From positions 248,001 to 312,000 of the forward strand of contig WACJ01000002.1 in the NCBI GenBank assembly GCA_008973525.1: a stretch of 64,000 nt of DNA, given 5' to 3'. The notes beneath the pieces are model-generated. The model did not search any database. It was not told the DNA's origin and saw nothing but the letters and a program-made list of their open reading frames with translations. How positions within the stretch are numbered: the stretch's first letter is position 1; each line of letters begins with the position of its first letter. Below are positions 45,711-57,560 of this stretch, piece by piece. Made by a program: the position numbers and the translations under genes. This stretch comes from Stenopsyche tienmushanensis. Its lineage: Eukaryota; Arthropoda; Insecta; Trichoptera; Stenopsychidae.

Positions 45711-47189
45711 GCGGTAAATATGTAATCCCCAACCCTATCAATATTGTACTCGGTTATAAGATCTACGATTTATTATGGAACGAATTTCCGCATTTTCTCC
45801 GATCGCGACCTAAGCGAAAAGTTGACTTGTTCGAAATATCCGATGTCATGTCTTTTCAAACTTTGCATATTATTCGAAACGAAATTTGAAACTCTACATA
45901 GGACTCATTAGAAAGTCTTATAAACAATTAGCGAGCCTAGCGTGAGAGGCTTTCAGTTGGGAAACAAGTGCTTCTAAACATTTTATTTGTATTCTCCTTC
46001 GGATGTCATTATTTAACGCCCGGAAAGTATTACAATATTCATGGCGCAATCTAACATTTATACTCTCCTAAAACACCAAATCTTATATTTATAGCCGTAG
46101 GCGTTTTATGCTTTTAAGATCATGCAATGGCTTTGTATTTATTCCAAATCATAAGAGACATTTCATACAAAAATTATTAAGGGATGATTCCATTTTAACA
46201 GAGCAAGCCAGTGTAATGCCTTGCGTTGACATAAATTTGAATGGATAATTCAGCTCAAAAGGCTTTTAAATCACTGAAGCTTCTGAAAAGTTTCTCCATA
46301 AAGCTCTTTTGGAGGATTTGCTGCAATTAATGAGATTGCATTCCACAGAGGAAACAAGCTGTCGACTTACATCGTCAAGAAAGGCTATTTTATAAACGAC
46401 CAAAGCAAACCCTTTTCGGCAATTCCACTGGTATAAAAATATTCAACTGAACGATTTTAATTAAACCGCCTACGTTCGCATATTCAAATCAAACGTGCTT
46501 AAAATAAATGCTCTCCACATAAATATGGGCCACCCTGTAGGACGTTAATTAAAATTCATCGGATCGGAATGATAAATGTCCTTCCTCGGTATTAACTTCC
46601 ACTCTACCTTAATATATAATGGAATCTTACACAATATATCACGTCGGCGGTGATACAATATAATTATTTTATTTAAATACTCCGATATTGCCAATGCTCA
46701 AAATTCAAAATATATGGCAGACGAGGGGGCTTTGTAATGTTGGCAACACTGCGTAATAATTTCCGACCTGTCAGATAGCTGCAGCGGAACTAAACAATTT
46801 TAACGGCAGCCATGATCGCCGCAAAATAAAGTAGCGATTTACATGTTTTTCGATTTTAATTTTAAACGATGCAGAAAATACAGGTTATTTTTGGTGGAAT
46901 ATCCATCTATCGTCGAAAAAATGTCGTGCTGAATTTATTCCGCCTATCATATTGCTTTTATATAGTTTATAATCATATACAGCCATTGATTACGCGAACA
47001 GTAATCCCCGGGGAAAGAAATTCTCAAGCTGCACCTACTAACGCTGAGAAAGATTACAGCTGCGAGATTACACGCGATCCCAGCGGAAAGATGCGTCATC
47101 TCGAGGCCAAGGCTATCGAATGACTTTTTCGACTTGTTTTAACTTTACTTGCGTAAATGCTACTCAGAAATATTATCATCGATACAATA
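45711..47189. other. Unassigned intron DNA
   Basis: The end of the + ORF 46869-47123 (46990-47123) is less AT-rich and follows an acceptor-like 'catatacag'. It encodes CEITRDPSGKMRHLEAKAIE before a stop, and I recognise no family. It is listed under findings as a possible alternative terminal exon. Nothing else is supported. Confidence 0.4.
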
Positions 47190-47440
47190 ATTATATTTGA
47201 AATATCTCAGCACCACAGAGAAAATCCACACAATAATATTGGATGACAGTCGATTGAAAGTGACCAAATTAGCAGATTTGGTAGTCATTTTAAAAAGTGC
47301 AATGGATCGCATGTTAATTAAAATTTGAACACGAGAAAGCTGTGCGCAAGATGGGTGCCGCGTTTGCTCACAATGGAACAAAAACAGCGTCGTCAAGATG
47401 TTTCAATCGAGTGTTCGGCGTTATTTCACCACAATAAAAC
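47190..47440 (+). pseudogene. mariner transposase fragment (M4)
   Basis: The plus strand encodes ILDDSRLKVTKLADLVVILK in one frame and, after a shift, RWVPRLLTMEQKQRRQDVS. This matches the second helix-turn-helix and linker of mariner transposase (..RRLKV.ELA...GIS.....I....L....+.ARWVPRLLT.EQK..R). The catalytic part is absent and an LTR-D fragment follows at 47460. Confidence 0.8.
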
Positions 47441-47459
47441 TTCCGTCTCCCTTTATATC

Positions 47460-47620
47460 GCTTCCTGCGCGTACAAGCGGGAGTCGAAAAGAGTCGTCGG
47501 TTAGCCTTGGCTGCGGGAGGACGTCCTTCCCGCAGCTAGCTAGCATCTTTTTTTCGTGGCTAATAAAGAGGTTATTTAAAGAAGAGGTCTTTCAGTTCGG
47601 CGTGATTTTGTAACTTAATT
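47460..47620 (+). repeat. LTR family D fragment (sense orientation)
   Basis: It contains 'gcgggagtcgaaaagagtcgtcggttagccttggctgcgggaggacgtccttcccgcagc' (48-60 bp of the stem-loop region), inverted relative to most copies in the window, then 'taataaagaggttatttaaagaa'. Confidence 0.65.
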
Positions 47621-47789
47621 TTCTCCAAATGCAGATTTTGGCAAAATTTTCACCGTACCAACAAATTTGGGAGATCGGAAATATTAATATTTCTCATTTG
47701 GCGCAAGCCACCTGTGTAAATTGTACCTTTAGAGGGGCTTCCTTGATCGTACAGATAAAAATGACCCTGGGTACGCATTAATCAGTGAA

Positions 47790-47990
47790 AATGCCGCAAA
47801 AGCCCTTAAAGAAGACTTTGTGACCACTCCACAAGATCTATGTGTCCAATCGGTCCGCTTTTCGGACTGCTAATGCGACGAATGGGCGCATTGTGATCAA
47901 ACACCATGCCCAAACATATCAACAAAACATAGTCTGCGTCCTTGAACTAATCTCCATATGGACTCCGAGATCTAAAAAGAGAAAAACATA
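47790..47990 (-). pseudogene. LINE tail fragment F
   Basis: 'agcccttaaagaagactttgtgacc...tctatgtgtccaatcggtccgc' and 'gatcaaacaccatgcccaaacat' match the minus-strand F tail at 35.4 kb. It is short and non-functional. Confidence 0.6.
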
Positions 47991-48229
47991 TAATGGCAAA
48001 TAAATGAATTTATTGCAACATTTGAGTGAATAAATCAAGATGTAACGGTCGTATTTGGTTAAAAAAAAAGTATTGTTTTAACAAGATGCATTAGTTCACA
48101 AATCCCTTATCGCGGTGGTCAAAATCAATAAGTTAAAGCTCGAATTGCTTCCTTGTGTATCATAATAAAGGGACAGAGAAAGTTTCAGTTTACCAAGCTT
48201 TCAACGTTACGTACATTAATTAAAATTTT

Positions 48230-48325
48230 TTTAAAATCTACAAAGCTGATTTTTTTACCTACAAGTAGTTTACGTTAATAATTATTGAATAATCGTCATC
48301 TACTTTCGATACAAAGTGGCTAGAG
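48230..48325 (-). repeat. 3' piece of the DDE transposon family, reversed
   Basis: 'tctacaaagctgatttttt..cctacaagtagtttacgt' and 'ttcgatacaaagtggct' are the reverse of 44790-44900. Confidence 0.6.
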
Positions 48326-49290
48326 CTACAAATAACGTCGTTTCCTCTCTCTAATGCCACGTGTGTGAGTGCCACGATCGTAGCACTCAATATTTCTAAA
48401 ATAAAGATATTGTCTTTGCCTCAAGTGACTACCAACAGAGAGAAGAACGTCTGAGAAGTGGAACTAACAACGTTGTTACCAAACAACAAGTTTTTTTTGT
48501 GTGCTACATCGATTTCCGATAAAACAATTTACTTACGTCTATCGGCGGTTTTTGTTTTATGTCAAATTTCGGCTTTTATTTTTGTGTGACACTATAACAT
48601 CAGTGGATTTAATAGACTACAGTATTTTTACAGTCCAGAAATCGAGTTTATCCGACTTTGAAATTCCGTCACATTTAAATGAAAGCGTTTTCCTCCAGCG
48701 AACATTGAAATAATACACATGACTGAATAGAAAAATTCAATAGATCGAATGCTGCCGGACGTGAATGAAAAAAAGGCATCCTCTATGGCAATGAAAGCAA
48801 AGGCCAATTAGGAAAAGTTCCCGGCGTCCTTGTAGTCTCTTGTAAAAAATAGCCATCGCCATTAAAGGCGTATGGAATATGAGTGATATAGGCTGCTCGG
48901 GCCCTCCGCGAGGCATTAATGGGCCTCAAAAGCGAGCCCTAATACTCAGGACGGGGGGTCCCTTCCTACGCCCACAAGGACCACTCGTGGAACCCCATTT
49001 TCCGCTAAAACAATGTTCCTGTGCCACTCGGAATACGTTCGAGAAAAGCGCGAACGGCTAAACGATCACACTGGCTACATTAATGCTCTTTTTTTAAAGG
49101 TCAATTTGACTGAAAAATGCGTGAACATACAATTAATCTAAGAAAAATACAAATAGCTTCGTTCAAAAATATTATTGTTATGGACACTTATAAAGCACTT
49201 TCAATCACAGCTAACGATATTTATTATTAGTGTGCTCATGAAGCATTTCAATTTCTGTTGTGAAACTTTTATAGGCGCGGTAGGGCAAAT
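48326..49290. other. Unassigned intron DNA
   Basis: A GC-richer stretch at 48880-49060 has an open + frame (GPPRGINGPQKRALILRTGG...) with no recognised family and no splice signals in support. Confidence 0.4.
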
Positions 49291-49424
49291 TGGGCTGAAC
49301 GAGACGAAAAGTGAAACTCCAACGGCGTTACTGTGCAAGCATGTCAAATCTCTGATTTTCTTCTTAAGGAGAAGATTTTGTATAGGTGCGGTTAAATCTT
49401 TGAAAAAGTATGCTGTACATGTAG

Positions 49425-49495
49425 GTAGTCCCGTGGTTAAGCGATTGACTCGTGACTCAATCGTCTTAAGTTCAAATCCTACAGGAGATGTGGCT
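49425..49495 (+). repeat. tRNA-derived SINE head (copy 2)
   Basis: 'gtcccgtggttaagcgattg' is A-box-like. It is followed by a stem-loop gattga...tcaatc in the anticodon-arm position and 'agttcaaatcc', B-box-like. The acceptor ends do not pair well, so this is a SINE or tRNA pseudogene. It is related to 175-250. Confidence 0.5.
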
Positions 49496-49604
49496 GGCGA
49501 CCATATATTTAAAAACATGAAAAACCATGCCAGAATGGTTGGCAATATTGCTAGAAGGCCACCTAAAAAAGGTGAAACTCCGATAATGACGCCACAATGA
49601 TTTT

Positions 49605-49975
49605 ACCTTCTTGCAGCCCCCTTCAAACTGAGGTTGGACTTTTGGGGGCAGTGAGCTCGTGGATAGTTATCCTTTGATCATATCATAACTTTGTCCATCC
49701 AATTCCCTTTTCCTTCCATCCAGCATATTTTTGGGTACATGCAAAATCGAAATCTGTTCTCCCTGTAGGGACCTCGCCTCCTCTGGAGGACGCGAAGTGG
49801 AAAGGTAGGGCACCTGGAAGCTTCTGCGTGAGGATCATCCTGCGGGGATAAAGTTCGGTGGATGATACTCTATGTGACTAGTCCGGGAAACCGGAACAGC
49901 GCGGGTGATACGGAAATATATTAAAATTATGTTCATATCATTAGCTGCTGTCTGTGTTTGACGTTCTAAAGTTGT
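49605..49975 (+). repeat. Family C, copy C7 (right half)
   Basis: It begins at 'cttgcagcccccttcaaactgaggttgga' and runs to 'tgtgactagtccggga.accggaacagcgc' and 'agctgctgtctgtg'. Confidence 0.75.
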
Positions 49976-50139
49976 AGCCACACAGAAGTCCTACGCCTGT
50001 CCGCCTGATCTCCCGAGAACTACTACGTACAGGGCTTCCAAACGCCCTTTCACTCTGCGTCCTCCAAAAAGGAGCCGAGGTTCCCGCGAGAAGATAGACT
50101 TAATTTATTATTCTTCGTCTACGGCTTCGATACTCCAAT

Positions 50140-50245
50140 ATTGGGCATGAGCTATTCGAGCTCGCTGGCTACCTTCTGCGCCTTCTGCGCAGTTACTTCT
50201 ATGTGTTTGTTGAAGGTAAGGTTGGTGCCCTCAGATTTTTTTATG
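50140..50245 (-). pseudogene. LINE ORF2 scrap
   Basis: 'gagctcgctggctaccttctgcgccttctgcgcagtt.cttctatgtgtttg' is the reverse of LINE2 9895-9955. It is a small fragment. Confidence 0.7.
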
Positions 50246-50269
50246 TACGGAGGAAATTTTAGCATATGA

Positions 50270-52196
50270 TGCAGGCTGAGCATTAAATCACGTAAACTCC
50301 CTGAATTTCATTTTTCCCTTTGTTCTTTTTGTTGGACAAAAGACTTCCTATATTTTCTTCCATCCCAAAGATTCAGAGAAATCCAGATAGAAGCCTAAGA
50401 CGCGCTCGCGTCAGGGAAGCGGATTTATTTAGATGGCAGGAGAGGTGATCTGCGTCGGTCGTCGGCCGCCACCTCTCACTTTCTTCCTCTCAGTTAGGCA
50501 CCACCTGAGGCGACACCTGGGCTTTCAACAGCCTTGTGACCATTCTCTCTAATTTTAGAGCATTTAGGGCTTTTTGTAAAAGTTTTGAAGGAAAATGCAT
50601 TCCCAGGGCTCAACGATCTTCACCTAGGGGTTCTTGCGACCAGTAACAATTAGTGGGCTCGCCAATAATTGTTATTTCTTGCATTTTTTTCGAAGCCGTA
50701 AGTAAAACTCAAAACTCTTCCCCACCCTATACAATATATATTTATTCAATTATTTTTTTCTATTTCATTTTTAAGCAGTTTTCATCTATATATTTATCCT
50801 AGCCTAGAATTTCAAAGTAAAATTAAAATCTTTAGCTAGCTTCCTTCCGCGTTCAGAGCGCAAGTGGCCGCAAGAAGTGGAGAAGGAACGTGTCCTTGCA
50901 GACATGGAATTTTAATTTGACGATTTTGCACCATGCTGTGCATTTTGCGAGCGGGCTGGTATGCTCCCGAATAGGGGGACCAATCACACAGCTCGGGTCA
51001 GAGGAAGCTCCCCATGTTGTTGTTATATTCATCCCAAAGATTATGCTTATGCCGTGCTAATGAAGTACTTTTTGATTTGAAATGTTTTTCTGGATGGTGT
51101 GCATCGTCTGATAATAAATGATTTGAGCGTGAGCAGCCCGCATACAACTGTCCATGTGAGAAGCATGCACGCATACCCTGTGTGTTTCTATTCTTTGTTG
51201 ATGCTCACACCGGAAACTGCACACGTTTCAATTCGAATAGCATATCAGTCGGAATCGTTGGGCCATAATCTCTTTTTAAATTTTGCATTTCAAACTGTAG
51301 CTCCGATGATATTATTCATCTTTTTTTTTTCATTAAAAACCTGGTACAGTTGCTACATGTCGTGGCGGATTTCTGTTTCAGAGAAGAACTACAGGCACGC
51401 CAATTTTCAGTAAAATATCCAATTCAAATATGTTTTTATATAGAATGATAAACTAACTGAATGTTGTCCTTATGTTTTGTTCGTGTGTCATTTAATTAAT
51501 GCCTTTACATACAATTCATATCAAAAAATCACTTTTGAATTTATCTCGCTGATAAACGTACCACATATTGAAAACCACTGTTTTGTTAGAATAGATCGGC
51601 TCAGTAAGCTCTTTTGGAGGCACCACTAAAATTTTGTTTCAATCTATTAGCTGGCTTAAGAATTATATAAATTTTACGAAGGAAGTAGAGTTTCATGAAT
51701 TTTAGCGCGGAACACCCGAACTTTATATTGTTAAAGTTTTTTTTAAATTATGATGTTCGTATTCGTCCTTAATATATTTTGAGGCAATGATAGCACCTCA
51801 TATCGTGTTGAATCCTGGAGTTAATTTCGCTATTGATTGATTTGTTATGTGTGAAGATGCATCCGACTCGCTTTTAGAATACATGAATGAGTGATTTGTT
51901 TATTTATTGATTTGGATGCGGTTGCTTAGCAACAGGCGCTTAGTTCGAAAGGTAGCGATGTATTGCTGCGAGAGTGAGAGGTAAGATGCGTGCGCTCTCC
52001 CTCACTTCGTATAGCGACTGGCGAGCCGCCGAGCACCACTACGCGCCAGCCATCCAGCGCGGCCTTGGCTGACGCAGCCGAGCGCTTGGACGGACATTAG
52101 ATTGATAACATTATCGCCTCTCGGCATAGTTGACAAAAGGCTTTGTTTACCTTAGCAAATTTTGGACAGCCGGACGGATGGACGGACAGGCACACA
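50270..52196 (-). mobile_element. Helitron family A, copy A2, uninterrupted
   Basis: This is the inverted counterpart of A1. On the minus strand it runs from 'cctgtccgtcc..ccgtccggctgtccaaaatttgctaagg' (52190 downward) through the palindrome gttgctaagcaac, 'gtggcctttgtt'-type A sequence, the hAT-free site at about 50635, the LINE F remnant and the Penelope start at 50270-50420. It lacks the hAT insertion and about 150 bp of the F tail found in A1. Its 3' terminus is missing. Confidence 0.8.
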
Positions 52197-53179
52197 ACGC
52201 ACAGCTTCATCTTTTAGCTAAAAATTGATGAATCACAGGATTTTATTTCGCATTTTATTGTTTCTGTTTATGTACAAAAACAATCATTTCAAAATAATAC
52301 ACAGTATTTTGAAGACATTAATTCTGAACTTGAGAAATATATATCCTCCCCGTGATTCCCGATACATTTGTGACATAAAAGAAAATGGATGGCCACAATG
52401 GCGCGATATGCGTAAATATTATGTGTACCGTCACATATTCCGGCGTCCCGGACTATGCGCAACTGTCAAAAATATTTTTCGACAAATAAATTCCTATTGA
52501 AATATTGTGCTTTATTCTTCCATACACAATAAAATACTTTTCTAAATATAGTTTTGATTTATGTGACTTGCCATATAAGTCGAATACCTTTAACCGAGTA
52601 TTTTTCACGCGCGTCAAAAGACCGGATTTCCCCGAGGATAGTGAGGATGATTTATGTAAAAATCGCTCCCGTTCTCGTCTCATAGTGAGAAATTAATTCC
52701 GACGATGATAATTTGATTTTGGGGGTCTGGAGAGACGACGGCGCTGCTGTTTCGGCGGGGTCCATGGCTGATTTAATGGATATACGTTTTTTGGCACTAA
52801 ATTTAAATTATGTGAGAGTCGTGACGCGACGCCACTGCCGGTCCGCAGTGATGTTTTCATCGTTTCACTTTGTATTTTTCACTGGATAGATAATAAAATA
52901 AAAAGCCGGGCTTTTAGTACTGGAGAACAATATCCAGTCACTTGCCCCGACAGCCTCCACTGACACACGTACGGCTTCTCAAATTTTACGTAAAAATACG
53001 TTTTCATCGTATCAAATTAAATTTAAAATAATATGCCAGGGATGAAATTCCAGCGCGTTTTTTTGCACGTTCGTATTACGAATTTAAAACAAATAGATAT
53101 TTAAATTTGTTATTTACTACGAACTCCATCATGGATCAGTTTATTCAACTTAATTGCTTGCTTAAGGCAAGTCCCCTAA
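52197..53179. other. Unassigned intron DNA
   Basis: ORFs at 52225-52500 and 52505-52696 show no recognised family. The stretch KRPDFPEDSEDDL near 52616-52655 looks exon-like, but no acceptor or phase supports it. Confidence 0.4.
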
Positions 53180-54005
53180 TGGGCCCTATTCCGTGGAACG
53201 CACGGTCTCTAGATCTGACACCAATGGATTTCTTTGTCTAGGAATATGCCCTATTCCATGGCTCGCACTATCTTCAAAACTGACACCACTGGATTTTTTT
53301 TATCTAGGGATGTGCAAATGAATTAATTTACACAACAGAGGTGCCTATAAAAAAATCCCAATTGAAATAATAATCGCCTGCTTTGAAAAAAATACAGACG
53401 AAATGCTACTTCAGATAAATACAGTTGATGTAAGTGAAGGGTGTCATGCGTGCATACGAATCAGAGGTGGCCAATTTGAACAAATTTTGTTAATAAATTT
53501 AATAAAAACATCATAAGAAGACAGACAACAGACAGCGACTGACTGGATTGAGGGTTCATTATAATCAAACCCATTTCCTGCGCTGCTGTATGGTCTGTTC
53601 CGGCTGTAGCAGATGACGGACTGTAGGGGCTACCCTATGGTACTCGTATCGGTTCGATCATTCTTAGTACCTAGCCACAGAGACGAGTCGCCGTTCAAAC
53701 AGCCTAAAACCGTTCTCCTCTATTTGCCTAGGCTGTTGAGGATAGTGGTGAACCTTTGACACAGTCTCCATCAACTACTGTAATCGACTGTTCTACTTAC
53801 CCCTTTATGGGTACGTAGCACAGGGTGACCTGCGCACCCAACTCATGCTAGCTGGGCTACCCCAACAGTGTTTGAAGAGCAAACCGACGACGCTACTCTC
53901 GCACACCTCTACTCCACATCCACAAATATTTTCTTAACCCTAACCCTGGTAAACTTAACTATAATCTAGAGAATTTTTTAAAACTAAACTAAGTTCAAAA
54001 TGAAT
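53180..54005 (+). pseudogene. DDE transposon remnant with duplicated motif, split by family C
   Basis: It has the same order as 44.3 kb: the '..RS.DLTP.DFF' coding motif twice (about 53205-53240 and 53270-53303), then the C-terminal part to about 53515. Repeat C8 interrupts it, and the DDE 3' region resumes at about 53958 ('ataatct.gagaattttttaaaactaaactaagttcaaaa', as at 44727-44762). Stops throughout. Confidence 0.7.
53521..53940 (-). repeat. Family C, copy C8
   Basis: This is the reverse of the C consensus: 'gacagacaacagacagcgactgactgg', 'cctgcgctgctgtatggtctgttccgg', then 'actcatgctagctgggctacccca'. It is inserted in the DDE transposon. Confidence 0.8.
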
Positions 54006-54635
54006 GAGACGGACTGCAGGGGATAAAAATGAAGTACTATTTTTTTCTACATAGTTTCCTTCATTATAAATATATTTATTTCAACAAAAAGATAACTTCT
54101 AGTTTTTAGTTCCTACGCTTTCGTGGTTTATAACCTCTTTTTCTATTCTACGAAAATATAAGTCAAAATATATGGCTACTGTTTGAAATCTGCACGCAAA
54201 GTATTAACACACGCCATGGCAGCCACTGATGTCTGCCAACACAAATAAGGTTATATATGAGTCTCTTTATTTAGAAAAAAAATAGCTATAAATGTTTCCT
54301 GTATAGGAAAAACAACCAAAATTGGAGCTAATTTTTTACCTCTATCTGATATTTCAAACCTCCTGTCGGGCTCGTGTTCGCGGATTAAGTCAATCCGCGT
54401 CCATATAGTCAAACTGATTTTTCTCGGAATTGAGCAGTACGGAATTCTAATAATTAGTAAATTTCTCAGAAATTAACCATTTGAAAGAAATTCTGAGAAT
54501 TAGAACATTTTCCTGATTTTCTCGGAAATGAATGGCGTAGAATTCTTAGAAAAAGTAATAATTTCTTGGAAATGAGTCTATTGTGAAAGAATTCAATGAA
54601 TTGTAATATTTTATTGATTTTCTCTTAAAGAAGTG
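54006..54635. other. Unassigned AT-rich DNA
   Basis: Repeated 'ttctcggaaatga/ttctcagaaatta' stretches occur at 54420-54580. I see no gene. Confidence 0.5.
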
Positions 54636-54925
54636 TGACGCGTTGCCTAGAGCCACGTGTAGTGCAGGCGGAAAGGCTAAGATCCAAAAACATGCGCGTG
54701 CTCGCTCTTGCATCCAAGACTGACTGTCTCCCTCTCTCCCGAGAGCAGAGAGACCGCCCAATATGTGCCAACGTCGTACATCCGCTATACATCTCATAAA
54801 ATAGATTCCGTACACAAACAATGATTTTGATAATTAAAAAGGCTAATTGGATACGCGCCCAACAATTCATTAAGGTTTCATCGCAATCGTATGAATGATA
54901 CAAGAGCGTATACGGGACATCTTAA
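54636..54925 (-). mobile_element. Helitron family B, copy B3
   Basis: 'gcctagagccacgtgtagtgcaggcggaaaggctaagatccaaaaacatgcgcg' matches B1 (24615-24665). 'aaggtttcatcgcaatcgtatgaatgatacaagagcgtatacgggaca' matches B1 and B2. The termini are eroded. Confidence 0.7.
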
Positions 54926-55646
54926 TTTTGTTTGAAAGAACAATTCGTTTTATTTGCAGGAAAAGCAAATATTATTAGCACTTCGGGAAGGGTTGAAAAT
55001 GCTACTTTTTCACTCGATTTTTTAATTGATATTTATCATAAAAATATATAATCAAACAATATCTTTTGCGTAATAGGAAAATTCGCATGGTAAACATTGA
55101 CATTTATTCCTGCTTCTTTCCAATCCAATTGCGCTAAAACCTTTTTATATGGCAATAAGCTGTCTTCTTGTCGCATTCATTTACCTGAATATCTCCCATG
55201 AATATTTCATCTTCTTGTAAATATTTCCCATTGAATTCATGTACTTTTCTTTTTTGTCGTCTCAGTTTAACATTCGAATTTATGTTGACACGATATATTA
55301 AAGGAGTTTTCAGACAGATCATACGAGCTTAATTTCAAAGTTGTATGCACATATAAACAAAAGTGTCGAATGATACAAATCTGAAATTGATTTGTGCAAT
55401 TCCAGCTTCAAAGGCTTAAAGCCTCATGGTCACAATACAAACCAATGCATTCCATTATAATTAGGACTGTCGACTCTCTATATAACTGAGGATTTCTCGA
55501 ATCGGATAATGCATTTCCCACGTAATACCATTGACTTCATCACGTCAAATATTAATCAAGGATATTAACGCACCCGTGTCAAATTGAATTACTTGTTTTC
55601 AATTGCATTTCTGAAATTATTAACTGAATGTATTAATTTGTTACAG
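54926..55646. other. Intron end before SBSPON exon B
   Basis: This is AT-rich DNA with no element recognised. Confidence 0.5.
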
Positions 55647-55723
55647 ATATTGCGTCGAATTTGAAGTCCTTAAAGCTTCGAAAGCATGCAGAAAAGAAAC
55701 ACCCTACAAAGCTCTACAAGAAG
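55647..55723 (+). CDS. SBSPON: SBSPON-like protein, exon B
   Basis: This is a 77-bp exon between the acceptor 'aatttgttacag' and donor gaag|gtaata. It starts with one base that completes the GA left by exon A (GAA, Glu) and ends with one base that exon C completes (GGT, Gly). It encodes YCVEFEVLKASKACRKETPY then KALQE. In SBSPON proteins the conserved C-terminal region begins with a YC.EF/YCV.F block followed by a cysteine and '..LREG..VCV.CQ', which exons B and C reproduce across the splice. Both cysteines of this block are present. The match in phase and in domain order makes the call strong. No competing frame is open with splice sites. Confidence 0.85.
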
Positions 55724-56394
55724 GTAATATCGTTTGAATATATTTAAACATTTCAAGCAAGAATATTAAATTATTTCACAGTCTAGCATATATGTATTAT
55801 ACTTCCTAGATACTTCCTTATTTGAAACGCATGCCTCGAAGCAATTTGATAACGGGGACACGTTATAGAGAAGGACGCGATTAGCGAGGGATTACAATCA
55901 GCGGGGGAATATTTAATTTTGTACAAGAACAGCTTTTGACGTAATGTTCTTAAGATGTGTTAAGACACTCCAAATTCTGCAACTCTTCATTGGTTAAGCT
56001 CGAATATCGTGTACATCATTTTTTTTAATATACATCTTTAATGTCTCCAGAAATGCCCAAAATATTAATCTCTTCGATGATATCTTGAACATAATTTTCA
56101 AAATTAATGTGAAAATTTTTTTCAAACATCTTTTCTAAACAACTGGGTGAACTTTATTCAACCCATTCGTTAATGTTTCTGATAGCTTTTATGCATTTCT
56201 TTAATCTATTCATTGATAGTTTCCTTTTATTATGCCCTTTGCTTGGCTTAATACTCAACTTTTTTCCAAGATGCTTGTTGGTACTCTTCTTGGTGACTTA
56301 ATCTCGAATTCTGCACATGCTTTATTTCTTTCATTTTCTCCATTTCACTGTTCCCACAATACAAATTGTAAAAAAATAAATTATATTTGTGTAA

Positions 56395-56780
56395 TATATA
56401 AAAAGTTCTGCTGATGGCATTATGCTACGTATGCGCACAGTAGATGCGGCGCATGCGCGTAACATGCCTATGTATACATACGCGACGGATGCGAATTAAA
56501 TATAAACTATTCTCTCTCTCTTTTCGACCAATTTCTGCTTAGAGCTTTACTTTACTTTAATACTAAAATTTTCACCATTTCACTTTTCGCACAATGGAAA
56601 TTGTTAGCTAAAAGATCACACTGTGTTTGTGTAATATATAAAAAGGGCTACTGGTTGATGTATGCTGCATGTATACGCAGTAAACGCGACACGGTGCAGC
56701 GTCTCTATGATGTGTGCGACAGAGATGGAGATAATGTGCAATCGAAACGATAACAACTTGCCAGTATTTCAGACCTGCGC
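56395..56780. repeat. Family G pieces
   Basis: 'gtgtaatatataaaaag' occurs at 56391 and 56631, each followed by a 'gctgatg/gttgatg.ta.gct.c.tgtatacgcag' type segment. This is related to 4640-4960 in reverse. Confidence 0.5.
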
Positions 56781-57560
56781 TGATGTGGCGGTCTAACCCA
56801 GATGCCCCTGGACTAGCCACACAGATTGCCATCTATCAGTCTTTTAATCCCCAGGCACGCTATGCACGGGGATTCCAGGCATCCACCCTTATTACGCTAC
56901 GCCCTCCGGAGGAGACTAACTTCAGACTATGTGCATCCGAAAGTACGATGGAGAAGGAGGGAATAAAGTAAACAGCAGATGACGGAATTCGGGAGTTCCC
57001 TCTTCCCCATAGTATTCGTATTGGTTCAGTCATTCGTAGTACTTAACCATGAAGATGACTCGTTATTTAAGCAGCCGTAGCCGTTTTCTTATATGTACAC
57101 TAGGCTGTTGTAGATAGTGGAGTCGCCCTTTGCATAGAATCTATTTTTGACGGGTGCGCGACACAGGGTAATTTGCGCATCCAACTCATGTTAGCTATCT
57201 CAGAAGTGTTTCATGATGAGCAAACCAACAAGGCTACTTTCCCCCATTTCATTACATGCCCCAAGGGTTTTCGGGTGGATTCGGGCTCATAAAACGCTGC
57301 TGGGGTGCCACAGCTAACATGAATTGAGTACGCAGCACAAGGTAGGCTATTGATTACAAAAATGGTAAGTGGACTCTACAAACACGTCTGTGTCGCCTGG
57401 AAGCTCTACGAGTAGTGTTTCTCGATGGATCAAAAATCGGTGGAAGACATCCCTATGTGGCTAGTTAGATACTCATAATAGATCACAAAGCAGTACAGGG
57501 CATGCGTCGCTGTCATTAAATAGACCAGTTTACCAGTAAGTCACCATCTGTCTGTCTCAA
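56780..57560 (-). repeat. Family C, copy C9
   Basis: This is the reverse of the consensus: 'tggactagccacacag', 'ggaggagactaacttcagactatgtgcatccga', 'cagatgacgga', 'taggctgttgtagatagtgg' and 'caactcatgttagct'. The last part (57290-57560) is a rearranged plus-strand C piece ('cgctggggtgccacagctaacatga', 'gtggaagacatccctatgtgg'). Confidence 0.7.

Larger units (their letters stand above)
13563..55646 (+). other. Giant SBSPON intron (about 42 kb), packed with transposons
   Basis: It starts gtaagtacc and ends ttgttacag. The phase-2 donor and the acceptor of exon B match exactly. Nearly all the mobile elements of the window lie within it. Nested genes or alternative exons cannot be excluded, but none is supported. 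Confidence 0.65.

Noticed and set aside
49425..49495. Functional tRNA gene
   Set aside because: A-box and B-box-like motifs are present, but the acceptor stem does not pair and a related degenerate copy exists at 175-250. SINE or pseudo-tRNA is more likely.
52600..52696. SBSPON exon candidate (KRPDFPEDSEDDL)
   Set aside because: No acceptor in phase. Exons A and B already join perfectly, and SBSPON has no matching segment.
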